A DNA stretch of 64,000 nt. It comes from Symsagittifera roscoffensis (Eukaryota; Xenacoelomorpha; Acoela; Convolutidae). Each line of letters starts with the position of its first letter. Position 1 is the stretch's first letter. The notes under the pieces were generated by a model, which searched no databases, was not told where the DNA came from, and saw nothing but the letters and a program-made list of their open reading frames with translations. Position numbers and translations under genes: made by a program. The DNA is taken from positions 560,001-624,000 of the forward strand of contig NC_087067.1 of the NCBI RefSeq assembly GCF_963678635.1, given 5' to 3'. Positions 51,300 to 64,000 of the stretch are shown piece by piece.

Positions 51300-53740
51300 G
51301 ATAATTTGGAAAGTGTCGTCAAAACGAGCAGCTTTAACTTAGCTAACTTCGTTCAGATTTGTTTACCAAAACAGATATTGATCACAATTAAACACGCCAA
51401 GTTCTACAAATCGAAATTAGTGATAAATTGGAAAGTTTAGTCAAAACGAGCAGCTTTAACTTAGCTAACTTCGTTCAGATTTGTTTACCAATACAGATAT
51501 TGAACACAATTGAACACGCCAAGTTCTACAAATCGAAATTAGTGATAAATTGGAAATTGTAGTCGAAACGAGCCGCTTTAACTTAGCTAACTTCGTTCAG
51601 ATTTGTTTACCAAAACAGATATTGAACACAATTAAACACGTCAAGTTCTACAAATCGAAAGTAGTGATAAATTTGAAAGTGTCGTTGAAACGATCCGCTT
51701 TAACTTAGCTAACTTCTTTCAGATTTGTTTACCAAAACAGATATTGAACACAATTGAACACGCCAAGCTCTACAAATCGAAATTAGTGATAAATTGGAAA
51801 GTGTCGTCGAAACGAGCAGCTTTAACTTAGCTAACTTCGTTCAGATTTGTTTACCAAAACAGATATTGAACACAATTGAGCACGCCAAGTTCTACAAATC
51901 GAAATAAGTTATAAATTGGAAAGTGTCGTCGAAACGAGCCTCTTTAATTTAGCTAACTTCGTTCACATTTGTTTACCAAAACAGATATTGAACACAATTG
52001 AGCACGCCAAGTTCTACAAATCGAAATAAGTGATAAATTGGAAAGTGTCGTCGAAACGAGCAGCTTTAATTTAGCTAACTTTGTTGAGATTTGTTTACCA
52101 AAACAGATATTGAACACAATTGAACACGCCAAGTTCTACAAATCGAAATTAATGATAAATTGAAAAGTGTCGTCGAAACGAGCAGCTTTAACTTAGATAA
52201 CTTCGTTCAGATTTCTTGACCAAAACAGATATTGAACACAATTGAACACGCCAAGCTCTACAAATCGAAATTAGTGATAAATTGGAAAGTGTCGTCGAAA
52301 CGAGCAGCTTTAACTTTGCTAACTTCGTTCAGATTTGTTTACCAAAACAGATATTGAACACAATTGAGCACGCCAAGTTCTACAAATCGAAATAAGTTAT
52401 AAATTGGAAAGTGTCGTCGAAACGAGCCTCTTTAACTTAGCTAACTTCGTTCACATTTGTTTACCAAAACATATATTGAACACAATTGAACACGCCAAGT
52501 TCTACAAATCGAAATTAGTGATAAATTGGAAAGTGTCGTCGAAACGAGCAGCTTTAACTTAGCTAACTTCGTTCAGATTTGTTTACCAAAACAGATATTG
52601 ATCACAATTAAACACGCCAAGTTCTACAAATCGAAATTAGTGATAAATTGGAAAGTTTAGTAAAAACGAGCAGCTTTAACTTAGCTAACTTCGTTCAGAT
52701 TTGTTTACCAATACAGATATTGACCACAATTGAACACGCCAAGTTCTACAAATCGAAATTAGTGATAAATTGGAAATTGTAGTCGAAACGAGCCGCTTTA
52801 ACTTAGCTAACTTCGTTCAGTTTTGTTTACCAAAACAGATATTGAACACAATTAAACACGCCAAGTTCTACAAATCGAAAGTAGTGATAAATTTGAAAGT
52901 GTCGTTGAAACGATCCGCTTTAACTTAGCTAACTTCTTTCAGATTTGTTTACCAAAACAGATATTGAACACAATTGAACACGCCAAGCTCTACAAATCGA
53001 AATTAGTGATAAATTGGAAAGTGTCGTCGAAACGAGCAGCTTTAACTTAGCTAACTTCGTTCAGATTTGTTTACCAAAACAGATATTGAACACAATTGAG
53101 CACGCCAAGTTCTACAAATCGAAATAAGTTATAAATTGGAAAGTGTCGTCGAAACGAGCCTCTTTAATTTAGCTAACTTCGTTCACATTTGTTTACCAAA
53201 ACAGATATTGAACACAATTGAACACGCCAAGTTCTACAAATCGAAATAAGTGATAAATTGGAAAGTGTCTTCGAAACGAGCAGCTTTAATTTAGCTAACT
53301 TTGTTGAGATTTGTTTACCAAAACAGATATTGAACACAATTGAACACGCCAAGTTCTACAAATCGAAATTAATGATAAATTGAAAAGTGTCGTCGAAACG
53401 AGCAGCTTTAACTTAGATAACTTCGTTCAGATTTCTTGACCAAAACAGATAATGAACACAATTGAACACGCCAAGCTCTACAAATCGAAATTAGTGATAA
53501 ATTGGAAAGTGTCGTCGAAACGAGCAGCTTTAACTTTGCTAACTTCGTTCAGATTTGTTTACCAAAACAGATATTGAACACAATTGAGCACGCCAAGTTC
53601 TACAAATCGAAATAAGTTATAAATTGGAAAGTGTCGTCGAAACGAGCCTCTTTAATTTAGCTAACTTCGTTCACATTTGTTTACCAAAACAGATATTGAA
53701 CACAATTGAACACGCCAAGTTCTACAAATCGAAAGAAGTG
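51300..53740. repeat. 10-monomer (1220-bp) higher-order repeat, two copies
   Basis: Rare variants recur exactly 1220 bp apart: GTTGAAACGATCC (51685 and 52905 region; marker GTAGTGATAA at 51661 and 52881), ATTGATCACAATTA (51381 and 52601), TCTTTAATTT (51941 and 53161), TTTCTTGACC (about 52216 and 53436). One further TTCTTGACC unit lies 1098 bp on (54534). Confidence 0.85.
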
Positions 53741-55079
53741 ATAAATTGGAAAGTGTATTTGAAACAAACCGCTTTAATTTAGCTAACTTCGTTCAGATTT
53801 GTTTACCAAAACAGATATTGAACACAATTAAACACGCCAAGTTCTACAAATCGAAATTAGTGATAAATTGGAAAGTGTCGTCGAAACGAGCAGCTTTAAC
53901 TTTGCTAACTTCGTTCAGATTTGTTTACCAAAACAGATATTGAACACAATTGAGCACGCCAAGTTCTACAAATCGAAATAAGTTATAACTTGGAAAGTGT
54001 CGTCGAAACGAGCCTCTTTAACTTAGCTAACTTCGTTCACATTTGTTTACCAAAAAAGATATTGAACACAATTGAACACGCCAAGTTCTACAAATCGAAA
54101 GAAGTGATAAATTGGAAAGTGTATTCGAAACGAACCGCTTTAATTTAGCTAACTTCGTTCAGATTTGTTTACCAAAACAGATATTGAACACAATTGAACA
54201 CGCCAAGTTCTACAAATCGAAAGAAGTGATAAATTGGAAAGTGTATTCGAAACGAACCGCTTTAATTTAGCTAACTTCGTTCACATTTGTTTACCAAAAC
54301 AGATATTGAACACAATTGAACACGCCAAGTTCTACAAATCGAAATAAGTGATAAATTGGAAAGTGTCGTCGAAACGAGCAGCTTTAATTTAGCTAACTTT
54401 GTTGAAATTTGTTTACCAAAACAGATAATGAGCACAATTGAACACGCCAAGTTCTACAAATCGAAATTAATGATAAATTGAAAAGTGTCGTCGAAACGAG
54501 CAGCTTTAACTTAGATAACTTCGTTCAGATTTCTTGACCAAAACAGATATTGAACACAATTGAACACGCCAAGCTCTACAAATCGAAATTAGTGATAAAT
54601 TGGAAAGTGTCGTCGAAACGAGCAGCTTTAACTTTGCTAACTTCGTTCAGATTTGTTTACCAAAACAGATATTGAACACAATTGAGCACGCCAAGTTCTA
54701 CAAATCGAAATAAGTTATAAATTGGAAAGTGTCGTCGAAACGAGCCTCTTTAACTTTGCTAACTTCGTTCAGATTTGTTTACCAAAACAGATATTGAACA
54801 CAATTGAGCACGCCAAGTTCTACAAATCGAAATAAGTTATAAATTGGAAAGTGTCGTCGAAACGAGCCTCTTTAACTTAGCTAACTTCGTTCACATTTGT
54901 TTACCAAAACAGATATTGAACACAATTAAACACGCCAAGTTCTACAATTCGAAATTAGTGATAAATTGGAAAGTGTCGTCGAAACGAGCAGCTTTAACTT
55001 AGCTAACTTTTTTGAGATTTGTTTACCAAAACAGATATTGAACACAATTAAACACGCCAAGTTCTACAAATCGAAATTA

Positions 55080-57100
55080 GTGATAAATGGGAAAGTGTCG
55101 TCGAAACGAGCAGCTTTAACTTAGCTAACTTCGTTCCGATTTGTTTACCAAAACAGATATTGAACACAATTAAACACGCCAAGTTCTACAAATCGAAATT
55201 AGTGATAAATTGGAAAGTGTAGTCGAAACGAGCAGCTTTAACTTAACTAACTTCGTTCAGATTTGTTTACCAATACAGATATTGAACACAATTGAACACG
55301 CCAAGTTCTACAAATCGAAATTAGTGATAAATTGGAAAGTGTAGTCGAAACGAGCCGCTTTAACTTAGCTTACTTCGTTCAGATTTGTTTACCAAAACAG
55401 ATATTGAACACAATTAAACACGCCAAGTTCTACAAATCAAAATTAGTGATAAATTGGAAAGTGTCGTCGAAACGAGCCGCTTTAACTTAGCTAACTTCGT
55501 TCAGATTTGTTTACCAAAACAGATATTGAACACAATTGAACACGCCAAGCTCTACAAATCGATATTAGTGATAAATTGGAAAGTGTCGTCGAAACGAGCA
55601 GCTTTAACTTAGCTAACTTCGTTCAGATTTGTTTACCAAAACAGATATTGAACTCAATTAAACACGCCAAGTTCTACAAATCAAAATTATTGATAAATTG
55701 GAAAGTGTAGTCGAATTGAGCCACTTTAACTTAGCTAACTTCGCTCAGATTTGTTTACCAAAACAGATATTGAACACAATTAAACACGCCAAGTTCTACA
55801 AATCGAAATTAGTGATAAATTGGAAAGTCTAGTCGAAACGAGCAGCTTTAACTTAGCTAACTTCGTTCAGATTTGTTTACCAATACAGATATTGAACACA
55901 ATTGAACACGCCAAGTTCTACAAATCGAAATTAGTGATAAATTGGAAAGTGTAGTCGAAACGAGCCGCTTTAACTTAGCTAACTTCGTTCAGATTTATTT
56001 ACCAAAACAGATATTGAACACAATTAAACACGCCAAGTTCTACAAATCGAAATTAGTGATAAATTGGAAAGTGTAGTCGAAACGAGCCGCTTTAACTTAG
56101 CTAACTTCGTTCAGATTTATTTACCAAAACAGATATTGAACACAATTAAACACGCCAAGTTCTACAAATCGAAATTAGTGATAAATTGGAAAGTGTCGTC
56201 GAAACGAGCAGCTTTAACTTAGCTAACTTCGTTCCGATTTGTTTACCAAAACAGATATTGAACACAATTAAACACGCCAAGTTCTACAAATCGAAATTAG
56301 TGATAAATTGGAAAGTGTAGTCGAAACGAGCAGCTTTAACTTAACTAACTTCGTTCAGATTTGTTTACCAATACAGATATTGAACACAATTGAACACGCC
56401 AAGTTCTACAAATCGAAATTAGTGATAAATTGGAAAGTGTAGTCGAAACGAGCCGCTTTAACTTAGCTTACTTCGTTCAGATTTGTTTACCAAAACAGAT
56501 ATTGAACACAATTAAACACGCCAAGTTCTACAAATCAAAATTAGTGATAAATTGGAAAGTGTCGTCGAAACGAGCCGCTTTAACTTAGCTAACTTCGTTC
56601 AGATTTGTTTACCAAAACAGATATTGAACACAATTGAACACGCCAAGCTCTACAAATCGATATTAGTGATAAATTGGAAAGTGTCGTCGAAACGAGCAGC
56701 TTTAACTTAGCTAACTTCGTTCAGATTTGTTTACCAAAACAGATATTGAACTCAATTAAACACGCCAAGTTCTACAAATCAAAATTATTGATAAATTGGA
56801 AAGTGTAGTCGAATTGAGCCACTTTAACTTAGCTAACTTCGCTCAGATTTGTTTACCAAAACAGATATTGAACACAATTAAACACGCCAAGTTCTACAAA
56901 TCGAAATTAGTGATAAATTGGAAAGTCTAGTCGAAACGAGCAGCTTTAACTTAGCTAACTTCGTTCAGATTTGTTTACCAATACAGATATTGAACACAAT
57001 TGAACACGCCAAGTTCTACAAATCGAAATTAGTGATAAATTGGAAAGTGTAGTCGATACGAGCCGCTTTAACTTAGCTAACTTCGTTCAGATTTGTTTAC
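55080..57100. repeat. 9-monomer (1098-bp) higher-order repeat, two copies
   Basis: Rare variants recur 1098 bp apart: GTTCCGATTTG (55136 and 56234), GCTTACTTCG (about 55371 and 56469), TCGAATTGAGCC (55711 and 56809). The last marker also recurs 366 bp on (57175), showing a 3-unit duplication. Confidence 0.85.
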
Positions 57101-60100
57101 CAAAACAGATATTGAACACAATTAAACACGCCAAGTTCTACAAATCAAAATTATTGATAAATTGGAAAGTGTAGTCGAATTGAGCCGCTTTAACTTAGCT
57201 AACTTCGTTCAGATTTGTTTACCAAAACAGATATTGAACACAATTAAACACGCCAAGTTCTACAAATCGAAATTAGTGATAAATTGGAAAGTGTAGTCGA
57301 AACGAGCAGCTTTAACTTAGCTAACTTCGTTCAGATTTGTTTACCAATACAGATATTGAACACAATTGAACACGCCAAGTTCTACAAATCGAAATTAGTG
57401 ATAAATTGGAAAGTGTAGTCGATACGAGCCGCTTTAACTTAGCTAACTTCGTTCAGATTTGTTTACCAAAACAGATATTGAACACAATTAAACACGCCAA
57501 GTTCTACAAATCGAAATTAGTGATAAATTGGAAAGTGTCGTCGAAACGAGCCGCTTTAGCTTAGCTAACTTCGTTCAGATTTGTTTACCAAAACAGATAT
57601 TGAACACAATTAAACACGCCAAGCTCTACAAATCGAAATTAGTGATAATTTGGAAAGTGTCGTCGAAACGAGCCGCTTTAACTTAGCTAACTTTGTTCAG
57701 ATTTGTTTACCAAAACAGATATTGAACACAATTGAACACGCCAAGTTCTACAAATCGAAATAGGTGATAAATTGGAAAGTGTCGTCGAAACGAGCAGCTT
57801 TAATTTAGCTAACTTTGTTGAGATTTGCTTACCAAAACAGATATTGAACACAATTGAACACGCCAAGTTCTACAAATCGAAATTAATGATAAATTGAAAA
57901 GTGTCGTCGAAACGAGCAGCTTTAACTTAGCTAACTTCGTTCAGATTTGTTTACCAAAACAGATATTGAACACAATTAAACACGCCAAGTTCTACAAACC
58001 GAAATTAGTGATAAATTGGAAAGTGTCGTCAAAACGAGCAGTTTTAACTTAGCTAACTTCGTTCAGATTTGTTTACCAAAACAGATATTGAACACAATTG
58101 AACACGCCAAGTTCTACAAATCGAAATTAATGATAAATTGAAAAGTGTCGTCGAAACGAGCAGCCTTAACTTCGCTAACTTCGTTCAGATTTGTTTACCA
58201 AAACAGATATTGAACACAATTAAACACGCCAAGTTCTACAAATCGAAATCAGTGATAAATTGGAAAGTGTCGTCGAAACGAGCCGCTTTAACTTAGCTAA
58301 CTTTGTTCAGATTTGTTTACCAAAACAGATATTGAACACAATTGAACACGCCAAGTTCTACAAATCGAAATAAGTGATAAATTGGAAAGTGTCGTCGAAA
58401 CGAGCAGCTTTAATTTAGCTAACTTTGTTGAGATTTGTTTACCAAAACAGATATTGAACACGATTGATCACGCCAAGTTCTACTACTCGAAATTAATGAT
58501 AAATTGAAAAGTGTCGTCAAAACGAGCAGCTTTCACTTACTAACTTCGTTCAGATTTTTTTACCAAAACAGATATTGAACACAATTAAACACGCCAAGTT
58601 CTACAAATCGAAATTAGTGATAAATTGGAAAGTGTCGTCGAAACGAGCAGCTTTAACTTAGCTAACTTCGTTCAGATTTGTTTACCAAAACAGATATTGA
58701 ACACAATTAAACACGCCAAGTTCTACAAATCGAAATTAGTGATAAATTGGAAAGTGTGGTCGAAACGAGCAGCTTTAATTTAGCTAACTTTGTTGAGATT
58801 TGTTTACCAAAACAGATATTGAACACAATTAAACACGCCAAGTTCTACAAATCAAAATTAGTGATAAATTGGAAAGTGTCGTCGAAACGAGCAGCTTTAA
58901 CTTAGCTAACTTCGTTCAGATTTGTTTACCAAAACAGATATTGAACACAATTAAACACGCCAAGTTCTACAAATCGAAATTAGTGATAAATTGGAAAGTG
59001 TAGTCGAAACGAGCAGCTTTTACTTAGCTAACTTCGTTCAGATTTGTTGACCAATACAGATATTGAACACAATTGAACACGCCAAGTTCTACAAATCGAA
59101 ATCAGTGATAAATTGGAAAGTGTAGTCGAAACGAACCGCTTTAATTTAGCTAACTTCGTTCAGATTTGTTTACCAAAACAGATATTGAACACAATTGAAC
59201 ACGCCAAGTTCTACAAATCGAAATTAGTGATAAATTGGAAAGTGTCGTCGAAACGAACCGCTTTAACTTAGCTAACTTCGTTCAGATTTGTTTACCAATA
59301 CAGATATTGAACACAATTAAACATGCCAAGTTCTACAAATCGAAATTAGTGATAAATTGGAAAGTGTCGTCGAAACGAGCCGCTTTAACTTAGCTAACTT
59401 CGTTCAGATTTGTTTACCAAATCAGATATTGAACAAAATTGAACACGCCAAGTTCTACAAATCGAAATTAGTGATAAATTGGAAAGTGTAGTCGAAACGA
59501 GCAGCTTTAACTTAGCCAACTTCGTTCAGATTTATTTACCAAAACAGATATTGAACACAATTAAACACGCCAAGTTCTACAAATCGAAATAAGTGATAAA
59601 TTGGAAAGTGTCGTCGAAACGAGCAGCTTTAACTTAGCTAACTTTGTTGAGATTTGTTTACCAAAACAGATATTGAACACAATTGAACACGCCAAGTTCT
59701 ACAAATCGAAATTAATGATAAATTGAAAAGTGTCGTCGAAACGAGCAGCTTTAACTTAGCTAACTTCGTTCAGATTTGTTTACCAAAACAAATATTGAAC
59801 ACAATTAAACACGCCAAGTTCTACAAATCGAAATTAGTGATAAATTGGAAAATGTCGTCAAAACGAGCAGCTTTAACTTAGCTAACTTCGTTCAGATTTG
59901 TTTACCAAAATAGATATTGAAAACAATTAAACACGCCAAGTTCTACAAATCGAAATTAGTGATAAATTGGAAAGTGTAGTCGAAACGAGCAGCTTTAACT
60001 TTGCTTACTTCGTTCAGATTTGTTTACCAATACAGATATTGAACACAATTGAACACGCCAAGTTCGACAAATCGAAATTAGTGATAAATTGGAAAGTGTA

Positions 60101-61499
60101 TTCGAAACGAACCGCTTTAATTTAGCTAATTTCGTTCAGATTTGTTTACCAAAACAGATATTGAACACAATTAAACACGCCAAGTTCTACAAATCGAAAT
60201 TAGTGATAAATTGGAAAGTGTCGTCGAAACGAGCCGCTTTAACTTAGCTAACTTCGTTCAGATTTGTTTACCAAAACAGATATTGAACACAATTGAACAC
60301 GCCAAGCTCTACAAATCGAAATTAGTGATAAATTGGAAAGTGTCGTCAAAACGAGCAGCTTTAACTTAGCTAACTTCGTTCAGATTTGTTTACCAAAACA
60401 GATATTGAACACAATTCAGCACGCCAAGTTCTACAAATCGAAATAAGTTATAAATTGGAAAGTGTCGTCGAAACGAGCCGCTTTAACTGAGCTAACTTCG
60501 TTCAGATTTGTTTACCAAAACAGATATTGAACACAATTGAACACGCCAAGTTCTACAAATCGAAATAAATGATAAATTAGAAAGTGTCGTCGAAACGAGC
60601 AGTTTTAACTTAGCTAACTTTGTTGAGATTTGTTTACCAAAACAGATATTGAACACAATTGAACACGCCAAGTTCTACAAATTGAAATTAATGATAAATT
60701 TAAAAGTTTCGTCGAAACGAGCAGCTTTAACTTAGCTAACTTCGTTCAGATTTCTTTACCAAAACAGATATTGAACACAATTGAACACGCCAAGTTCTAC
60801 AAATCGAAATTAATGATAAATTGGAAAGTGTAGTCGAAACGAGCAGCTTTAACTTAGCTAACTTCGTTCAGATTTGTTTACCAAAACAGATATTGAACAC
60901 AACTGAGCACGCCAAGTTCTACAAATCGAAATAAGTTATAAATTGGAAAGTGTCGTCGAAACGAGCCGCTTTAACTTAGCTAACTTCGTTCAGATTTGTT
61001 TAACAAAACAGATATTGAACACAATTGAACACGCCAAGTTCTACAAATCGAAATAAGTGATAAATTGGAAAGTGTCGTCGAAACGAGCAGCTTTAACTTA
61101 GCTAACTTTGTTGAGATTTGTTTACCAAAACAGATATTGAACACAACTGAACACGCCAAGTTCTACAAATCGAAATTAATGATAAATTGAAAAGTGTCGT
61201 CGAAACGAGCAGCTTTAACTTAGCTAACTTCGTTCAGATTTCTTTACCAAAACAGATATTGAACACAATTAAACACGCCAAGTTCTACAAATCAAAATTA
61301 GTGATAAATTGGAAAGTGTAGTCGAAACGAGCAGCTTTAACTTAGCTAACTTCGTTCAGATTTGTTTACCAAAACAGATATTGAACACAATTAAACACGC
61401 CAAGTTCTACAAATCGAAATTAGTGATAAATTGGAAAGTGTCGTCGAAACGAGCAGCTTTAACTTAGCTAACTTCGTTCCGATTTGTTTACCAAAACAG

Positions 61500-63250
61500 A
61501 TATTGAACACAATTAAACACGCCAAGTTCTACAAATCAAAATTAGTGATAAATTGGAAAGTGTAGTCGAATTGAGCCGCTTTAACTTAGCTAACTTCGTT
61601 CAGATTTGTTTAGCAAAACAGATATTGAACACAATTAAACACGCCAAGTTCTAAAAAACGAAATTAGTGATAATTTGGAAAGTGTCGTCGAAACGAGCAG
61701 CTTTAACTTAGCTAACTTTGTTCAGATTTGTTTACCAAAACAGATATTGAACACAATTAAACACGCCAAGTTCTACAAATCGAAATTAGTGATAAATTGG
61801 AAAGTGTAGTCAAAACGAGCAGCTTTAACTTAGCTAACTTCGTTCAGATTTGTTTACCAAAACAGATATTGAACACAATTAAACACGCCAAGTTCTACAA
61901 ATCGAAACTAGTGATAAATTGGAAAGTGTCGTCGAAACGAGCAGCTTTAACTTAGCTAACTTCGTTCAGATTTGTTTACCAAAACAGATATTGAACACAA
62001 TTAAACACGCCAAGTTCTACAAATCGAAATTAGTGATAAATTGGAAAGTGTAGTCGAAACAAGCAGCTTTAATTTAGCTAATTTCGTTCAGATTTGTTTA
62101 CCAATACAGATATTGAACACAATTGAACACGCCAAGTTCTACAAATCGAAATTAGTGAGAAATTGGAAAGTGTCGTCGAAACGAGCAGCTTTAACTAAGC
62201 TAACTTCGTTCAGATTTGTTTACCAAAACAGATATTGAACACAATTAAACACGCCAAGTTCTACAAGTCGAAATTAGTGATAAATTGGAAAGTGTAGTCG
62301 AAACGAGCAGCTTTAACTTAGCTAACTTCGTTCAGATTTTTTTACCAATACAGATATTGAACACAATTAAACACGCCAAGTTCTACAAATCAAAATTAGT
62401 GATAAATTGGAAAGTGTAGTCGAATTGAGCCGCTTTAACTTAGCTAACTTCGTTCAGATTTGTTTAGCAAAACAGATATTGAACACAATTAAACACGCCA
62501 AGTTCTACAAAACGAAATTAGTGATAATTTGGAAAGTGTCGGCGAAACGAGCAGCTTTAACTTAGCTAACTTCGTTCAGATTTGTTTACCAAAACAGATA
62601 TTGAACACAATTAAACACGCCAAGTTCTACAAATCGAAATTAGTGATAAATTGGAAAGTGTAGTCAAAACGAGCAGCTTTAACTTAGCTAACTTCGTTCA
62701 GATTTGTTTACCAAAACAGATATTGAACACAATTAAACACGCCAAGTTCTACAAATCGAAATTAGTGATAAATTGGAAAGTGTCGTCGAAACGAGCAGCT
62801 TTAACTTAGCTAACTTCGTTCAGATTTGTTTACCAAAACAGATATTGAACACAATTAAACACGCCAAGTTCTACAAATCGAAATTAGTGATAAATTGGAA
62901 AGTGTAGTCGAAACGAGCAGCTTTAACTTAGCTAACTTCGTTCAGATTTGTTTACCAATACAGATATTGAACACAATTGAACACGCCAAGTTCTACAAAT
63001 CGAAATTAGTGAGAAATTGGAAAGTGTCGTCGAAACGAGCAGCTTTAACTTAGCTAACTTCGTTCAGATTTGTTTACCAAAACAGATATTGAACACAATT
63101 AAACACGCCAAGTTCTACAAGTCGAAATTAGTGATAAATTGGAAAGTGTAGTCGAAACGAGCAGCCTTAACTTAGCTAACTTCGTTCAGATTTGTTTACC
63201 AAAACAGATATTGAACACAATTAAACACGCCAAGTTCTACAAATCGAAAT
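61500..63250. repeat. 7-monomer (854-bp) higher-order repeat, two copies
   Basis: Rare variants recur 854 bp apart: TCGAATTGAGCC (61566 and 62420), TTTAGCAAAACAG (61611 and 62465), ATTAGTGAGAAATT (62151 and 63005). Confidence 0.85.
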
Positions 63251-64000
63251 TAGTGAGAAATTGGAAAGTGTCGTCGAAACGAGCCGCTTTAACTTAGCTA
63301 ACTTCGTTCAGATTTGTTTACCAAAACAGATATTGAACACAATTGAACACGCCAAGCTCTACAAATCGAAATTAGTGATAAATTGGAAAGTGTCGTCGAA
63401 ACGAGCAGCTTTAAGTTAGCTAACTTCGTTCACATTTGTTTACCAAAACAGATATTGAACACAAATGAGCACGCCAAGTTCTACAAATCGAAATAAGTTA
63501 TTAATTGGAAAGTGTCGTCGAAACGAGCCGCTTTAACTTAGCTAACTTCGTTCAGATTTGTTTACCAAAACAGATATTGAACACAATTGAACACGCCAAG
63601 TTCTACAAATCAAAATTAGTGATAAATTGGCAAGTGTCGTTGAAACGAGCAGCTTTAACTTAGCTAAATTCGTTCAGATTTGTTTGCCAAAACAGATATT
63701 GAACACAATTAAACACGCCAAGTTCTACAAATCGAAATTAGTGATAAATTGGAAAGTGTAGTCGAAACGAGCAGCTTTAACTTAGCTAACTTCGTTCAGA
63801 TTTGTTTACCAAAACAGATATTGAACACAATTAAACACGCCAAGTTCTACAAATCGAAACTAGTGATAAATTGGAAAGTGACGTCGAAACGAGCCGCTTT
63901 AACTTAGCTAACTTCGTTCAGATTTGTTTACCAAAACAGATATTGAACACAATTGAGCACGCCAAGTTCTACAAATCGAAATAAGTTATAAATTGGAAAG

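Larger units (their letters stand above)
47500..64000. repeat. 122-bp satellite array, open at right edge
   Basis: Unit length is 122 bp (121 in copies with one deletion). The unit reads from TCTACAAATCGAAATTAGTG through ATAAATTGGAAAGTGT, GAAACGAGC, TTTAACTTAGCTAACTTCG, TTCAGATTTGTTTACCAA, ACAGATATTGAACACAATT to ACACGCCAAG. About 135 units fill the window with no interruption by other DNA. Copies differ at recurring sites: AGTCGAAAC or CGTCGAAAC, GAGCC or GAGCA, ACCAAAACAG or ACCAATACAG, AATTGAACAC or AATTAAACAC, AAGTTCTAC or AAGCTCTAC. 122 is not a multiple of 3, so each frame shifts at every unit and the 65-codon frames seen span only two units; it is not coding. The left edge is sharp at about 47500. 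Confidence 0.97.

Noticed and set aside
47500-64000. CENP-B-box-like motif in the satellite
   Set aside because: I looked for the core TTCG....A..CGGG pattern; no unit fits it on either strand.
47500-64000. CRISPR-like array
   Set aside because: Repeats are contiguous 122-bp units with no spacers, in a eukaryotic context.
1-64000. tRNA or rRNA genes
   Set aside because: No cloverleaf-like or rRNA-like segment was noticed while reading; short tRNA genes could still have been missed without a covariance search.

Overview
This is AT-rich eukaryotic, almost certainly animal, genomic DNA. The evidence is spliced genes with short introns, a MACPF gene with animal-type C-terminal cysteine modules, a giant GBP/VLIG-like GTPase, several animal transposon families and a long satellite array. 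A large Ty3/gypsy-type element with an env gene, a 51-nt intron and a GC-AG intron would fit a larvacean tunicate (env-bearing Tor elements are known from Oikopleura). That is only a tentative guess; another invertebrate is possible.

Region by region. (1) 1 to about 14.9 kb, minus strand: most of a very large retrovirus-like Ty3/gypsy element. In its own sense it has a leader or LTR-like region, a small basic ORF overlapping the gag start, one uninterrupted 2747-codon gag-pol, two tiny hydrophobic ORFs, a 377-codon open frame with no ATG, and an env ORF. A membrane-anchor-like ORF in the -1 frame follows and runs off the left edge, so the 3' LTR lies outside the window. (2) 14.9-20.9 kb: a patchwork of inverted-repeat elements, a 316-bp tandem duplication, non-LTR reverse-transcriptase scraps and one short Lys/Ser-rich candidate gene. 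(3) 20.96-26.2 kb, minus strand: a MACPF (perforin-like) gene with five recognised exons; its 3' exons encode three tandem cysteine-rich modules, and hAT-like MITE copies sit in its introns and upstream. (4) 26.5-38.7 kb: a transposon graveyard with a hAT-like MITE, a 1.07-kb foldback element full of ATCGAT motifs, a decayed second copy of the gypsy pol 3' end (plus strand), a decayed protein-primed-type DNA polymerase B gene (Polinton/Maverick-like), and a hAT scrap inside ATTGCAATA-rich ends. (5) 38.75-46.72 kb, minus strand: one intronless 2656-codon gene for a GTPase with N-terminal repeats, a Cys/His-rich block and a C-terminal VWA domain. (6) 47.5 kb to the right edge: at least 16.5 kb of a 122-bp satellite with local higher-order repeats of 4, 7, 9 and 10 monomers; the array continues beyond the window.

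The two host genes (MACPF and the GTPase-VWA giant) belong to families often used in immunity or defence, but nothing in the sequence links them functionally. The most unusual content is the retroelement's extra coding capacity, the architecture of the GTPase-VWA protein and the nested structure of the satellite.
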